DNA of 64,000 nt from Flabesymbios commensalis (GCA_964017125.1 OZ024909.1:76603331-76667330); one strand, 5' to 3'. Counted from the stretch's first letter, positions 1 through 9,655 are shown. Program-made: numbers and translations. The notes: generated from the sequence alone by a model not told the origin.

Positions 1-1090
1 CTGTATGTGATGACTAACGATGAAATAAAATAGTCTGATATTTTCGAATAGCATTGTCACTATAGATCGTGTTTATCTTGTCATTCAAAATTCACTTTGA
101 ATTCACTCATAGCATTTTCACTATATTTTGAAATGACCGTGAGGTATCAAATAAAAGACTGGGCAAAAAAAGATGATTTACATCACTGAATTGGACTGCA
201 ATTTCGCACGGTCGGGGGAGTGCGTCTTAATGGCGGGCCAAAAGCTCAGATGCTGGCCCACACTTAAAAGCACTATACTCAAACGAGGGTCCTCTATTTC
301 AAGTGAGTGACATTCTCCATACCGGTACCGAAATTAAACATGACATTATATGCAGATATGACTCATATCACACAAAGTAATAACTTTTAGATATGTCTAA
401 CTGACATGAGAAAATAATTATTTAGGGTATTTAAATTGCACGTGGTACGAAGAAATTATTTGGCTTGAAGGCATAATAAGTACTATACTTTATCTAAAAT
501 AATATACCTGTGTTGCACTATGTATTATGTTATTGGCGTGCTAAGTGGAGATGAAGATTTAAATATAAAACTCACAAAAATGACAGTGGGTACGCTGCCA
601 AATTAGCATTTAGATATATTGTATATAAATGACTGCTAAATTTGCATACTAATTTGTCGTTGCTGGTGATGGGTGAAGTTTATAGACATTATGTGATGCA
701 CAATACTAAGTTGTTTCTGCAATTTATGATTAAGATTGTTTGTCATTTTTACAAACTAAATATTATCCTGGAGATTGTGGTACATTTTATTGATTTTACA
801 ATAATTTTAAAATATCTGTAGAATGTTTATTACAAATTTGATTTCAGTACAATAACATTTTACAATTTTAGACATGGTGAATTCTTGAAACACAACCAGT
901 GTCATTTTGTTCTGCAGACAGTAACTGTTTAGTGATGCAGTCAGCTATTGGTTGCAACAGTATTACAGACAGAAATCAGGTTAAACATCCTACTAACCTC
1001 GTAATAAGTCATGGGAATACATGTTGTAAATCTAGAAAAGTAGGCCTATATATCCGGAGATACATGATACATCCACCGAAAAAAATGCTT
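1..1090. other. AT-rich DNA without recognised gene
   Basis: I see no convincing exon, RNA gene or repeat boundary here. The only open frame of note (76 codons from 899) has biased, non-protein-like composition and no family resemblance. Confidence 0.5.
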
Positions 1091-1097
1091 CCACATT

Positions 1098-1217
1098 ATT
1101 CTGTGAAACGCAGTGACGTCACTCGGTGAAAACAAGGTTATATAAGAACCCTCCCCATACGTCATTGTATTAGCCAGCTCTGGTGGAAACAAAGGAGGTC
1201 GAGGTCATTGAATTTCA
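1098..1217 (+). repeat. Family D dispersed repeat
   Basis: The stretch from 'gtgaaacgcagtgacgtcac' through 'ggtgaaaacaaggttatat' to 'aaaggaggtcgaggtcattg' recurs in inverted orientation at 3112-3240 and, partly, at 38938-39065. The three copies share blocks in the same order, so this is a dispersed repeat. The inverted pair encloses about 1.9 kb, but I see no evidence that the pair forms the ends of one element. Confidence 0.6.
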
Positions 1218-1376
1218 CAGAATTGCTTCCCATGCAGCACACATAATAAGTTCTGGTTCTGGTTTAGGTTTATGTATAAATGTTCATCAGGTATTGTGTA
1301 GCGAAGATTCAGATACATTATAATGCAAGCTGTTGGTTACGGTTGGATTGTGGGGATGATCTAATTTACGGTCAGG

Positions 1377-1507
1377 ATCCGGATTAGATCAGGATCCGGA
1401 TTGCGCAATGGAGGTTTAAACTGTCTAGTTTAAACCTTCACCGAATAATCCGGATTAGATCAGGATCCGGATTGCGCGGTGGAGGTTTAAACTGTCTAGT
1501 TTAAACC
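1377..1507. repeat. Two-copy 71-bp tandem repeat with palindromes
   Basis: Two tandem copies of a unit start 'tccggattagatcagg' (1377 and 1448, 71 bp apart). Each ends in a perfect inverted repeat: ggtttaaac, a six-base spacer, gtttaaacc (1413-1436 and 1484-1507). Each copy also holds GGATCCGGATT twice over. Confidence 0.85.
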
Positions 1508-1852
1508 ATAGTACATTTTGCTAGTGTTTGTCCTTTTGAATCATTTGTACGCCTCCGCCTTATGTTTTCAGGTTGTCGTTCGTCCGTTCTTCTGTTATTA
1601 TTACAGTACATTGATCCTCATGATGGTAAAAACTGCTAGATCAAGTCAAAAGACAGTAACTGTTATCCCAAATTTTCAGGGATGTTAGCATGGTAAGGGG
1701 AAGATGAAAAAACGATCCGAGATAAAAATTGTGAAATTTTTTCAAAGAGCAATCGAGAAAATTGGGAAAAGGCTAATCCCAGGCTCTGGTGAAACAGACT
1801 GTAGGTGTTGTTGAGCTGAATGAGCTATCGGGTCAATCTGCTGCCGTGTTTT

Positions 1853-2060
1853 AACCCTTTCAGCACCAATCAAGACTATAATCGTTTTAATCCGTTTTAT
1901 TAACTGATTAAATCTCTGTTAGTGGGAATGAACTGATTGTTTTACATCAATATTTGCAAATCTTTGATGTAGTTTATACCCACTTGAATTTGAGGGTCCC
2001 AGTAGCGAGACGCAAACTTCCAGTGGGTGCAAATTTATATGAGATAACTTAGTGATTTGA
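1853..2060 (+). mobile_element. Family B MITE
   Basis: It begins TTAACCCTTTCAGCACC and continues with 'gactataatcgtttt...gtggga...gcaaatctttgatgt'. It ends in the hairpin 'cccacttgaatttg...cagtgggtg'. The same order of blocks is seen at 7085-7282, 35013-35215 and 45380-45590. There is no coding capacity, so it is non-autonomous. Confidence 0.7.
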
Positions 2061-2573
2061 AGGTTAAAAATGAAGACCTGTTAGTTTGGTGATTTATTCT
2101 ACATTTTATTCTGCTACACTTGCTTTAACCCACAAGCGCAATAATAAATAATTCCCACCTACTTGATTAGAGCTGATGTATCTCGCTACCCCGACCCAGA
2201 ACTGCAAGTGGATAAAATAACTTACATTTGTACAACTCGAGTTTAAATGAATGTATGCCAATTTCACAAATTTAATGCAAATTTCGCATAGATTTTTGTA
2301 AGGACAAACAGATCGCACTTTAAGGATTATATTAGGCCTGCTGTCATTTTTGTCAATCATCCTACATTTGCACCTGTAGCCTACAGTTTAATTTCAATCT
2401 GTATATGGAGGAAACAAATGAGAAACGCCTCATATCGTCACTATGCAATGGTGGAGATAATGATGATGATATATGTTTACACGGGTGAATGTTAGCCAGG
2501 TATTGGGTCTGTAGCCCTAATGAGCACTGTGGTGTGACAGGTTACGTTAAAGTGGCTAGTTAGACTATACCAA

Positions 2574-2816
2574 TTCACCCTTTCTGCGCGGGGAACGTCT
2601 TTATACGTCAGAATCTGACGTCTGTAGATGTCAGATTCTGACGTATAAAGACGATTCCCGCCTTGAAAGAATTAAAATATATAGAATAGCCGTAGACCCG
2701 TAACATAGGTTCAAAATAAGCGGAAAGAGGTAAATAAAACATCTACAGATGATGATTCCAAATTAAAAAAAATCTTTTGGCCTCATACAAAAATAATTTA
2801 GCGTTTCAAGGGTTAA
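2574..2816 (+). mobile_element. Family A MITE, complete
   Basis: The left end is 'accctttctgcgcgggga'. The head is a long hairpin (GTCAGAATCTGACGTC facing GATGTCAGATTCTGAC), followed by an AT-rich body with 'acccgtaacataggttcaaa'. The right end is 'tttagcgtttcaagggttaa'. The TTAA and the AAAGGG-like ends match the copies at 38014-38272 and 17790-18016. There is no ORF. Confidence 0.75.
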
Positions 2817-2825
2817 CATGCGACT

Positions 2826-2920
2826 TTAACCCAATGCTGGGTTGATATCGGGCCAACGTCGTGAACGGTAGATCAACTTTAATCCAACATTGGGTCAACG
2901 TCTCATGTTTGCTGTGTACT
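2826..2920. mobile_element. Family C palindromic MITE
   Basis: An imperfect palindrome built on 'cccaatgctgggttgat' and 'gggccaacgtcgtgaacgg', ending 'catgtttgctgtgt'. It resembles the better preserved copies at 10311-10413 and 12089-12193. Confidence 0.6.
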
Positions 2921-3111
2921 GCTCTCTAAAGCCATAAAGCAGTATGTGTTTCTTTGTGAAGTAAACAGATACTGCCTTTTGGCACAGCAGTGTAGCGCTC
3001 TGACGAGTTACGATAAAGCGAGCAGTGGTGATGATTTATGTTTTCACGGGTGAATGTTAGCAGGTGTTGCGTCTGTAGCAAATAGTGGTCTGACGGGTTA
3101 AGGTATGTGAA

Positions 3112-3240
3112 ACTCAATGACCTTGACCTCCTTTGTTTTCACCCAGCTGGCCAAATACAATGAAGTATAACCTTCATTGTTCTATAACCTTGTTTTCACC
3201 AAATGACATCACTGCGTTTCACAGAATGAAGTATGGGGGA
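3112..3240 (-). repeat. Family D repeat, inverted relative to 1098
   Basis: Its reverse complement follows 1098-1217: 'gaaacgcagtgatgtcat', 'ggtgaaaacaaggttata', 'aaaggaggtcaaggtcatt'. It also has a small internal duplication around 'caatgaagtataaccttcattg'. Confidence 0.6.
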
Positions 3241-3275
3241 GAGGGTGTTATATAAACTTATTTTCACCGTTTTAC

Positions 3276-3763
3276 AGAATGAATGACTGAATGACTGAAT
3301 GAATGAATGAATGCATAAATGAATGAATGAATAAATGAATGAATGAATGAATGAAAATAAATGAAAAGGAATGAATAAATGAATGAATGAATGAATGAAT
3401 GAAAATGAATGAATGAATGAATGAATGAATGAATGAATGAATGAATGAATGAATTATTGAATGAATGAATGAATGAATGAATGAATGAATGAATGAATGA
3501 ATGAATGAATGAATGAATGAAAAAATGGATGAATGAAAACGAATGAGTGATTGAAAATGAATGAATGAATGAATGAATGAATGAATGAATGAATGAATGA
3601 ATGAATGAATGAATGAATGAATGAATGAATGAATGAATGAATGAATGAAAAAATGGAAGAATGAAAACGAATGAGTGATTGAAAATGAATGAATGAATGA
3701 ATGAATGAATGAATGAATGAATGAATGAATGAATGAATGAATGAATGAATGAATGAATGAATG
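3276..3763. repeat. (TGAA)n microsatellite
   Basis: Nearly 490 bp of TGAA repeats with a few interruptions. A block around 'aaaaatgga.gaatgaaaacgaatgagtgattgaaa' occurs twice (near 3520 and 3650), so part of the tract has been duplicated as a larger unit. A shorter run of the same motif lies at 3962-4010. Confidence 0.95.
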
Positions 3764-3784
3764 CTGCGTATGCTGCCCGCGGAG

Positions 3785-3960
3785 ATAACCCTTACAGCGC
3801 GGGGATCGACTTTAGACGTCAGAATCTGACGTCAAAAGACGTCAGATTCTGACGTCAAAAGTCGACCTACAACCCACTGGAAGAGCAAAATATTTATCCT
3901 GGCTGTACACCAATAACATAGGTATTCAAATGAAACGGAAAGAGCCAACTAAGACCATAA
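3785..3960 (+). mobile_element. Family A MITE fragment
   Basis: The hairpin head is intact (agacgtcagaatctgacgtc facing gacgtcagattctgacgtc), followed by 'ataacataggtattcaaatg' and 'gagccaactaaga'. The far end is lost in the ATGA repeats that follow. Confidence 0.75.
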
Positions 3961-4008
3961 TGAACGAATGAATGAATGAATGAATCAATGAATGAATCAA
4001 TGAATGAA

Positions 4009-4188
4009 TGACTGGGGTTTTAGGCCACCTTTGTGCACATATAGACTTAACTGGGCCAATAGAACCTCCTGATGATAAATGAGATGAATGAGTTGACACT
4101 ACCTTTCATACGCAGGATTCGAAATTCGAGCCCGGGCGGTCTGAGGTCGAGCACGCTACCTCTTGGTGACGGGGGCTCCCAACCGACG
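4009..4188 (-). mobile_element. tRNA-derived SINE, 5'-truncated
   Basis: On the minus strand it carries the second tRNA-like monomer of the dimeric SINE (GAGGTAGCGTGCTCGACCTC as A-box region, then 'ctcgaatttcgaatcc' as B-box region) and the family tail ending 'caaaggtggcctaaaacccc'. The first monomer seen at 5161-5484 and 35402-35716 is absent or too diverged to see. Confidence 0.75.
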
Positions 4189-4230
4189 GGTTGTGTAAAG
4201 TGGGTAATTATACGTAGTAAACATGGACAT

Positions 4231-4432
4231 AAACCCTTATAACGGTTTTTTTCAATTTGAAATCATCATAAATGTCTTAGTTAGCTCTTTCTGATTCATT
4301 TGAATACAGATTTTTTGGGTCCACGGCCATTATAAATATTTTAAATTGTTTCAGTGCGTGGACCATCCTTAGACGTCTTTAGATGTCAGAATCTGACCTA
4401 TAAAGACGGTCCCCGCGCTGAAATTGAATTCA
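4231..4432 (-). mobile_element. Family A MITE, minus orientation
   Basis: The body 'aatcatcataaatgtcttag', 'tgattcatttgaatac' and 'cggccattataaatatttt' leads into a degraded hairpin head that ends 'gacggtccccgcgctgaaa'. One hairpin arm carries a small internal change, so its stem is weaker than in other copies. Confidence 0.7.
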
Positions 4433-4495
4433 ATTTTCAATAATTGTAAATTTTTGATATATAATATATAATGATATATAATATATAATGAGTAT

Positions 4496-4590
4496 AAATA
4501 ATTTTATTAACTCATTTCATTCCCAATAAACATGATCGGCTAATCGGCTAATAAAAGAGATTATAAAGTCGTGATTTGCTCTTAAACAAT
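4496..4590 (+). mobile_element. Family B MITE fragment
   Basis: It keeps 'catttcattcccaataaaca', 'aataaaagagattataaagt' and 'cgtgatttg', the body blocks of family B, without the hairpin end. Confidence 0.45.
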
Positions 4591-4806
4591 TAATCCAATG
4601 TTGGGTGGATGTTGGTCCAACGTCGTAGACGGTGGATCAACATTAATCCAAAATTGGGCCAACGTCTGGTGTTTGTTGTATAATGCCCTGACAGTTTACG
4701 CAGCCAGCTCGAGTCGTTGGCCCAATGTTGAGCTGACGTTGGCTTATCGTCTACGGCGCTGTCCCAACTTCAGCATAACATTAAGCCAACGTGTCGTGCC
4801 TGACAG
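4590..4806. mobile_element. Two adjacent family C palindromes
   Basis: The first (4590-4680) reads 'ccaatgttgggtggatgttg', 'ggtccaacgtcgtagacggt', and ends 'tggtgtttgttgta'. The second (4712-4806) has 'ttggcccaatgttgagctga' and 'gtctacggcgctg'. Both have the near-palindromic core typical of family C. Confidence 0.6.
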
Positions 4807-4812
4807 GTTATG

Positions 4813-5005
4813 TTTAACCCTTTAACCGCCGGTGCCGCATATCCTCGTGTTTTCATTTTTTATTAGCGCATTAAGTACCACCTCATAAACATGTTAATGA
4901 TAAAATGTGACATCAATCAGCAATATGTGAAAACAGGTGACCTCCATTTTGTCAAATCTGAATAATTTTCACTCACTTGTAGTTGTGGATCGCGTCTGAT
5001 ACTAG
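4813..5005 (+). mobile_element. Family B MITE, diverged
   Basis: It starts 'tttaaccctttaaccgccgg' and keeps 'cataaacatgttaatgataa'. It ends 'tttcactcacttgtagttgtg' plus 'gatcgcgtc', the half-hairpin end of family B. Confidence 0.45.
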
Positions 5006-5051
5006 GCCTCTATGATGTCAGGCGCGGATCCAGAGGGGGGCGCAGGGGGCT

Positions 5052-5157
5052 GATTTCAATCTTTACGAGTGAGCGGAGAAGAAACATTTTGTTTCTTTGA
5101 AACTTGTAGGCCAGAGTGGGGTAAGCGCCCGTAATCTCCGACTTTCCAAGCAGGGCA
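5052..5157 (-). mobile_element. SINE head fragment
   Basis: The minus strand has a tRNA-like head ending '...ccccactctggcctacaag', followed by the linker 'aagaaacaaaatgtttcttc' also seen at 8912-9222. It directly abuts the tail of the full SINE at 5161-5484. Confidence 0.6.
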
Positions 5158-5160
5158 AAA

Positions 5161-5484
5161 TGAAAAATGAAATGAATCGGGCTTTAGGCCACCTTTGTGC
5201 ACATATAGGCTAAATTGGGCCAGGAGAACCTCCTGAGGATGGTGAGATGATTGAGATGAGACTGTCGTCCAGACACAGGATTCTAAATTCGCGCCCTGGC
5301 GCTCTGAGGCCGAGCACGCTACCTCTCGGTCGCGGAGGCCCCCTACAATACTGATTTTCACACGTGGATGGGGAAGAAACATTATTTGTTTCTTTCAAAC
5401 CGCCGAGACCGGGAACCGAACCCCAAACTCTAGCGTGAAAGGCAGCGGTGCTAACCACTACCCTAGGGCCCCCGCCCACCAAGC
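5161..5484 (-). mobile_element. Dimeric tRNA-derived SINE, full length
   Basis: Reading the minus strand: the first tRNA-like monomer (A-box region 'tagggtagtggttagcacc', B-box region 'ggttcggttcccgg'), then the linker 'gaaacaaataatgtttcttc', then the second monomer ('gagaggtagcgtgctcggcc', '...aatcctgtgtctgg'), then the tail 'ctcaggaggttctcctggcc...aggtggcctaaagcccgatt' with a TTTCATTT end. Two RNA polymerase III promoter-like boxes per monomer explain its origin. The same architecture occurs at 35402-35716. Confidence 0.85.
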
Positions 5485-5579
5485 AGGGCAGCTTTAACCA
5501 CAGCACCAGGCTCCCCCCCCCGCCCAGTTGCTGCTGGATAAACAGTATCACTTCCACCCTACGCCCGGTCATTGGCCTT

Positions 5580-5690
5580 CCCAGCAAACACAAAACATTT
5601 GTATAACATTTATACAACGTCGGCTCAACGTCCTCGACGTCGGTCCGACATTGTTTAAATGTTATACAATTTTTTTTTACTGTGCGTGAT
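5580..5690. mobile_element. Family C palindromic MITE
   Basis: It begins CCCAGCAAACACAAAACATT, has the central core 'caacgtcctcgacgtcggtc', and continues with the complementary 'aaatgttatacaa'. The final GTGTTTACTGGG is degraded to 'tttttactgtgcg'. Confidence 0.75.
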
Positions 5691-5699
5691 AATTCAAGC

Positions 5700-6045
5700 T
5701 CATTATTAATTGCAATTTTGTATAGACATGGAGCATTGCACAATCTACACATGAGCAGGTAGGTGTTGTTGTTCAAACCTATGGGGGGGAGGGGGTCGGC
5801 GACCCTGCCCGTTGGGAGAGGGGTTGGGCCATGTAGTGGGGTCTTGATTTTGTTCTATCTTTAGGATGGTTCTTCATAAATGTTATAAATTTTGTATAGG
5901 CCTAGTACAGTATCAGCCACAACAACCAAAACTTGGCATAAACACGACTAGTTCACGTAAATAACAAAGTACAGCTTGGCAGACACATCACTCTCGCACA
6001 CCCATTAGAGTGCTCACCAGACATCGGTCAATACTTCACTTTCAC
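5700..6045. other. No recognised feature
   Basis: G-rich and AT-rich patches without exon, RNA gene or repeat that I can support. Confidence 0.4.
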
Positions 6046-6059
6046 AGAGAGCTGAATTA

Positions 6060-6265
6060 TTTTGTATAAACCATGGAAACCAAAGGTTTTTTTAATTTGA
6101 AAAATGATTAGTTAACTCATTCTGATCCATTTGAATACATATGTTATGGGCCTACTGCCATTAGAGGTATTGTATTTCTTTCAGTGCGGGGACCGTTTTA
6201 AAACGTCAGTCTACAACGTCAGATTCTGACGTATAAATACGGTCCCCGCACTGAAAGGGTTAATG
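6060..6265 (-). mobile_element. Family A MITE, minus orientation
   Basis: The body 'ttaatttgaaaaatgattag', 'tgatccatttgaatacatat' and 'ctttcagtgcggggaccg' leads to a hairpin head with one shortened arm. It ends 'gcactgaaagggttaa', which preserves the TTAA-terminated end of the family well. Confidence 0.75.
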
Positions 6266-6614
6266 CGGCAGCCCCAACATTGAGACAGCATTGGGCCAGT
6301 ATCCCGTGAAAGTGTTTGTCGGTCTAATAAGAGCTTAGGCCTTCACACATAAACTTGACGTGATTGGACCATAACCACCGGCAGTAATGGTCGTTGCACT
6401 CCGGTATTCAGCCGCTTTAACTACGTTTTTGCCTTTATTGGCGCAATATTGAGCCAGCACAGTACATACAGTAGGGCCTAGATGTTGTCTCGGGCTACTA
6501 TATATCGCGCCAGTATGCAATATGTAAAACGTATTTTTGCACAATTAAATTATTTGTATTGGGCCAATATTGTGATATTATCGGGTTAATTATTGATCTT
6601 GACACTATTTTTTA

Positions 6615-6840
6615 TTTGTCAGATTCTGACGTCTATAGTCGGTCTCACACTGGAAGAGTAAAATATTTATAATGGCCTTAGGGCCTACGACCCACAGCAT
6701 AGGTATTCAAATCAAGCAGACCGAGCTAACTAAGACATTTATGATGATATTAAATTGAAAAAACCCCTTTGGTCTCCATGATTCATACAACAATATTTCA
6801 TCGCTGTAATTAGGGTTGCACTAATGATTTTTCAATGTTT
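6615..6840 (+). mobile_element. Family A MITE, head half lost
   Basis: It starts inside the hairpin ('gtcagattctgacgtctata') and keeps the body ('cacagcataggtattcaaat', 'gagctaactaagac', 'ggtctccatgattcatacaa'). It ends 'catcgctgtaattagggtt', a decayed right end. Confidence 0.7.
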
Positions 6841-7084
6841 GTATGCTACTTAAAATAAAATGTCGGCAGCACAATCATTAGAGTGTTCACCAGACGTCGA
6901 CCAGACATAGTTTTGGAGTTGCTTCTCCAACGTTGAGGCAGCATCGGGCCAATATCCCGTGAAGCTTCACTGTTCATACGAGAGTTATTAACCCCTTGAG
7001 AAATATATCTGTCGTACTTTACAATATGTGTCCTTTGTCAAATTCAAGGACTTTCAAGTCCTTGATATAATCCACAATCCTTAA

Positions 7085-7282
7085 GTTTTTAAATTTAAAT
7101 ATATCCTGAATTGAAGTTGTGTCTCAGTACGCGATCCACAACTTCAATTGGGTGAACATTACTGATATCACTTGAGACCACACATTTAAAAATCTTGATG
7201 TTAAACACCAATCACATTCCCAATAACATGTGCATGAGTTGATCTGCTTAATAACGTATTAAAAACGATTTTAGTCGTGATC
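7085..7282 (+). mobile_element. Family B MITE
   Basis: A hairpin end 'aattgaagttgtgtctcagt' facing 'ccacaacttcaattgggtga', then 'aaaaatcttgatgttaaaca', 'cattcccaataacatg' and 'attaaaaacgattttagtcg'. The terminal AAAGGGTTAA is not recognisable. Confidence 0.7.
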
Positions 7283-7289
7283 AGCAGCA

Positions 7290-7640
7290 GTCAGCAGTGT
7301 GAGAGTTGAGCTAGATATATTTGTCAAGGATTACAAACAACACTTAGTGCCACGAGTTGTTTTCCTTCATATCAATATATGGCCTACATGCAATGTTTTC
7401 CCCCAATTCTGTGCACCATCCATTTGCAGCATCATTGACACATCTTTGTATGAAGGCAACTTCCCAGTGGATTGGGGGAGGGCTAACATCTGCCTAAGAT
7501 ATACAGGGAAGAGTAGTATAAACGATGTGTGCAACTGCAGACCAATACACTGCTCACTAATATAAGTAAAGTTGCAGAAATATGTGTTGATAACCATATC
7601 ATTCCTGTTCTTTGTGATGACATTTAACATTAAAACATGA
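7290..7640 (+). pseudogene. LINE reverse transcriptase fragment (N-terminal part)
   Basis: The + strand encodes 'IIDTSLYEGNFPVDWGRANI' followed by a 'NDVCNCRPIHCSL' segment and then a 'VAEICVDNHIIPVL' segment. This corresponds to the conserved 'SLxxGxFPxxWKxAxVxPIFK...NYRPISLL...KVxE' region at the start of reverse transcriptase in L2/CR1/Jockey-type LINEs. The frame is broken and the catalytic region is absent. It faces a second LINE fragment of opposite strand at 7670-7905. Confidence 0.7.
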
Positions 7641-7669
7641 CTTTTTGAAAGGGCGTCTTGGGCTGTTGG

Positions 7670-7905
7670 CTAGTAGTAGGCCTACTACTTTTCGTCCTCA
7701 CCTAGGGAGGGTCATTGGGGATATGTTTCATCTGTTGCATGCTGTGCGGCTTTTATGTACAGTGAAAATAGTAATGGGCCCAATATTGAATCTTGTGGTA
7801 CACCCGGCGTAACTTTTAACCAGCCTGACTTGCATCCTTATATCACAGCTCTCATGAAAAGTATAGTTAGTGGACATGAACTTGTCCCCGGCCATCGATA
7901 ATGCT
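7670..7905 (-). pseudogene. LINE reverse transcriptase fragment (VPQ motif)
   Basis: The minus strand near 7780-7830 reads VTPGVPQDSILGPLLFSLYI, a clear match to the invariant GVPQGSILGPLLF motif of LINE reverse transcriptases, with related sequence upstream ('GCKSGWLK'). It is inverted relative to the fragment at 7290-7640, so the original element was rearranged or two elements decayed here. Confidence 0.75.
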
Positions 7906-7946
7906 AATGGGGGGAAATGAGTTAACTGAGTAACAGTAGATCCTCC

Positions 7947-8222
7947 CAAAAAGTAGTAGTAGTAGTAAATTATTGCGTTAGGTCACTTTTTGACTCTAAT
8001 TATCATTAAAGTGATATTGTTATGCAATAGAACAGTGCAGTCCATTGATGATATGAATTGGCCTAATGTAGGCCTACAAATGATGAAGTGGGGGTGGGGT
8101 GATGGGTTTCATGCATGCCTATGGTATTCACCCCCAGACATGCCCAGACGTCCAGAGACCCTTTTTTCATTCAAAACACGGCTCTGCTATCGTCGGCTCA
8201 GATAGTAGTAGCAATAGCTGAG
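7947..8222 (-). mobile_element. Retroposon 3' end with (TAC)n tail
   Basis: The reverse complement matches 28735-29081: 'ctattgctactactatctga' versus 'ctattgttactctggggact', then 'gtctgggcatgtctgggggt', then a terminal run of TAC/TAG triplets. Two copies ending at the same short-repeat tail indicate a non-LTR retroposon 3' end, probably the LINE whose coding remains lie next to it. Confidence 0.65.
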
Positions 8223-8242
8223 GGTAATATATTTATTCATCC

Positions 8243-8475
8243 GTTAATTAATTAATTAATTAATTAATTAATTAATTAATTTATTTATTTATTAATTAAT
8301 TAACAATAATTAATTAATTAATTAATTAATTAATTAATTAATTAATTAATTAATTAATTAATTAATTAATTAATTAATTAATTAATTAATTAATTAATTA
8401 ATTAATTAATTAATTAATTATTTAATTAATTATTTAATTAATTAATTAATTAATTAATTAATTAATTAATTAATT
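8243..8475. repeat. (ATTA)n microsatellite
   Basis: About 230 bp of almost pure ATTA/TTAA tetranucleotide repeats, continuing directly into TTCA repeats. Confidence 0.95.
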
Positions 8476-8869
8476 TCATTCATTCATTTATTCATTCATT
8501 TATTCATTCATTTATTCATTCATTCATTCATTCATTCATTGGATAATGCTCCTAGAAACACCTGTGCTGATCTTACCACAGCATATTATATGACCCTGTG
8601 GTGGTATTATCTGAACGCCACCCTCAGCTCCCAGGAGGGAGTGTCTTGTACGTGTGATCAGAACAACTGTTAATTCATTCATTCATTTATTCATTCATTT
8701 ATTCATTCATTTATTCATTCATTCATTCATTCATTCATTGGATAATGCTCCTAGAAACACCTGTGCTGATCTTACCACAGCATATTATATGACCCTGTGG
8801 TGGTATTATCTGAACGCCACCCTCAGCTCCCAGGAGGGAGTGTCTTGTACGTGTGATCAGAACAACTGT
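8472..8869. repeat. 199-bp tandem duplication of (TTCA)n plus exon fragment
   Basis: 'ggataatgctcctagaaaca' occurs at 8541 and again at 8740, exactly 199 bp apart. The whole interval, from the start of the TTCA tract to 'gaacaactgt' at 8670 and 8869, is duplicated with almost no differences. The first copy breaks off inside the exon where the next TTCA tract begins; the second runs on to a splice donor. Confidence 0.9.
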
Positions 8870-8882
8870 AACGACATAGAAG
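8740..8882 (+). pseudogene. LU-domain exon remnant
   Basis: The frame encodes NTCADLTTAYYMTLWWYYLN, then 'GVSCTCDQNNCNDIEG', and ends in a phase-1 splice donor (GAAG|GTAAGTAA, GT at 8883). The 'CTCxxxxCN' ending is the hallmark C-terminus of Ly6/uPAR (three-finger) domains. The exon is the equivalent of exon 2 of the intact gene at 11021. Upstream it runs straight into a TTCA microsatellite with no credible acceptor, so this is a broken relative rather than a working exon. A truncated duplicate lies at 8541-8670. Confidence 0.75.
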
Positions 8883-8911
8883 GTAAGTAATGATAAGAAG
8901 ACATGAACTGA

Positions 8912-9222
8912 AATGAATGAGGTTTTAGGCCACTTTCGTAATATTGTAGGATAAACTGGGCCAGAAGAATCTCCCGAGGATGGTGCGAAGAATGACATGA
9001 CAATGGCCTCCAGATACAGGATTCGAAATTCGAGATGTGGCGCTCTGAGGCCGAGATCGCTACCTCTCGGTCACGGTGGTTTCCCACAATATTGAATCTT
9101 TATGCGTGAGCAGGGAAGAAACATTTTGTCTCTTTGAAATTTGAATGCCAGAGTGGGGCTTGAACCCTCGATCAGCGACTTTCCAAGTAGGCAGTAACCT
9201 GATAAGTAGCCCGTGAGGTAGG
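8912..9222 (-). mobile_element. Dimeric tRNA-derived SINE
   Basis: The minus strand shows the first tRNA-like monomer ('gtcgctgatcgagggttcaa' then 'gccccactctggcattc'), the linker around 'acaaaatgtttcttccctgc', the second monomer ('gagaggtagcgatctcggcc...gaatcctgtatctgg') and the tail 'gtggcctaaaacctcattca'. The B-box GGTTCAAGCCC of monomer 1 is well kept. The first monomer differs from that at 35402, so at least two subfamilies exist. Confidence 0.8.
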
Positions 9223-9261
9223 CTCTGCATGCTAAATACGATGCTACAATCGTAAGATATA

Positions 9262-9325
9262 TCCCAGCAAACAATAGCCATTCATCCATAATTGGGTCAA
9301 TGTTGGGTCAGCGTCGCGGATAATC
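9262..9325. mobile_element. Family C MITE fragment
   Basis: It begins CCCAGCAAACAATAGCC and reaches the core 'gttgggtcagcgtcgcgga'. The second arm is not recognisable. Confidence 0.5.
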
Positions 9326-9655
9326 TGTGAGATGAACCACAGTCAAAGGCCCGTGCCCAGACAAATGGCATATCTTTGTTTTAGCTCTGCTATATCTTTT
9401 TGAGTGTTTGAATGAGTGAAGGCAACATCCCGCTAGATTACAACTTTTGGAAACATTACACTGCCCGCCGTAGACACTGCTACTTCGCATGTTAAAATTT
9501 GCAGATGGATGACGTCATATGTCCCCCACTCTCAATTTCAAGTATTGTAGTAAGCTTGTGATTGGCCGGCTGTCTTGCTAAAAGTACCGTGGTCGGCTGG
9601 CGAAAATATTATGGAGGGGGAGGGTTGGGTGTAGACAAACACCTGTGCGGAGCCC

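Larger units (their letters stand above)
2460..3105. repeat. Diverged direct repeat pair (2460-2545 and 3029-3105)
   Basis: Both segments read 'tgatgat..atatgttt.cacgggtgaatgttagc.aggt.ttg.gtctgtagc' and continue similarly to 'acaggtta' or 'acgggtta'. They flank a family A MITE and a family C palindrome. The likely cause is a local duplication followed by insertions. Confidence 0.6.
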
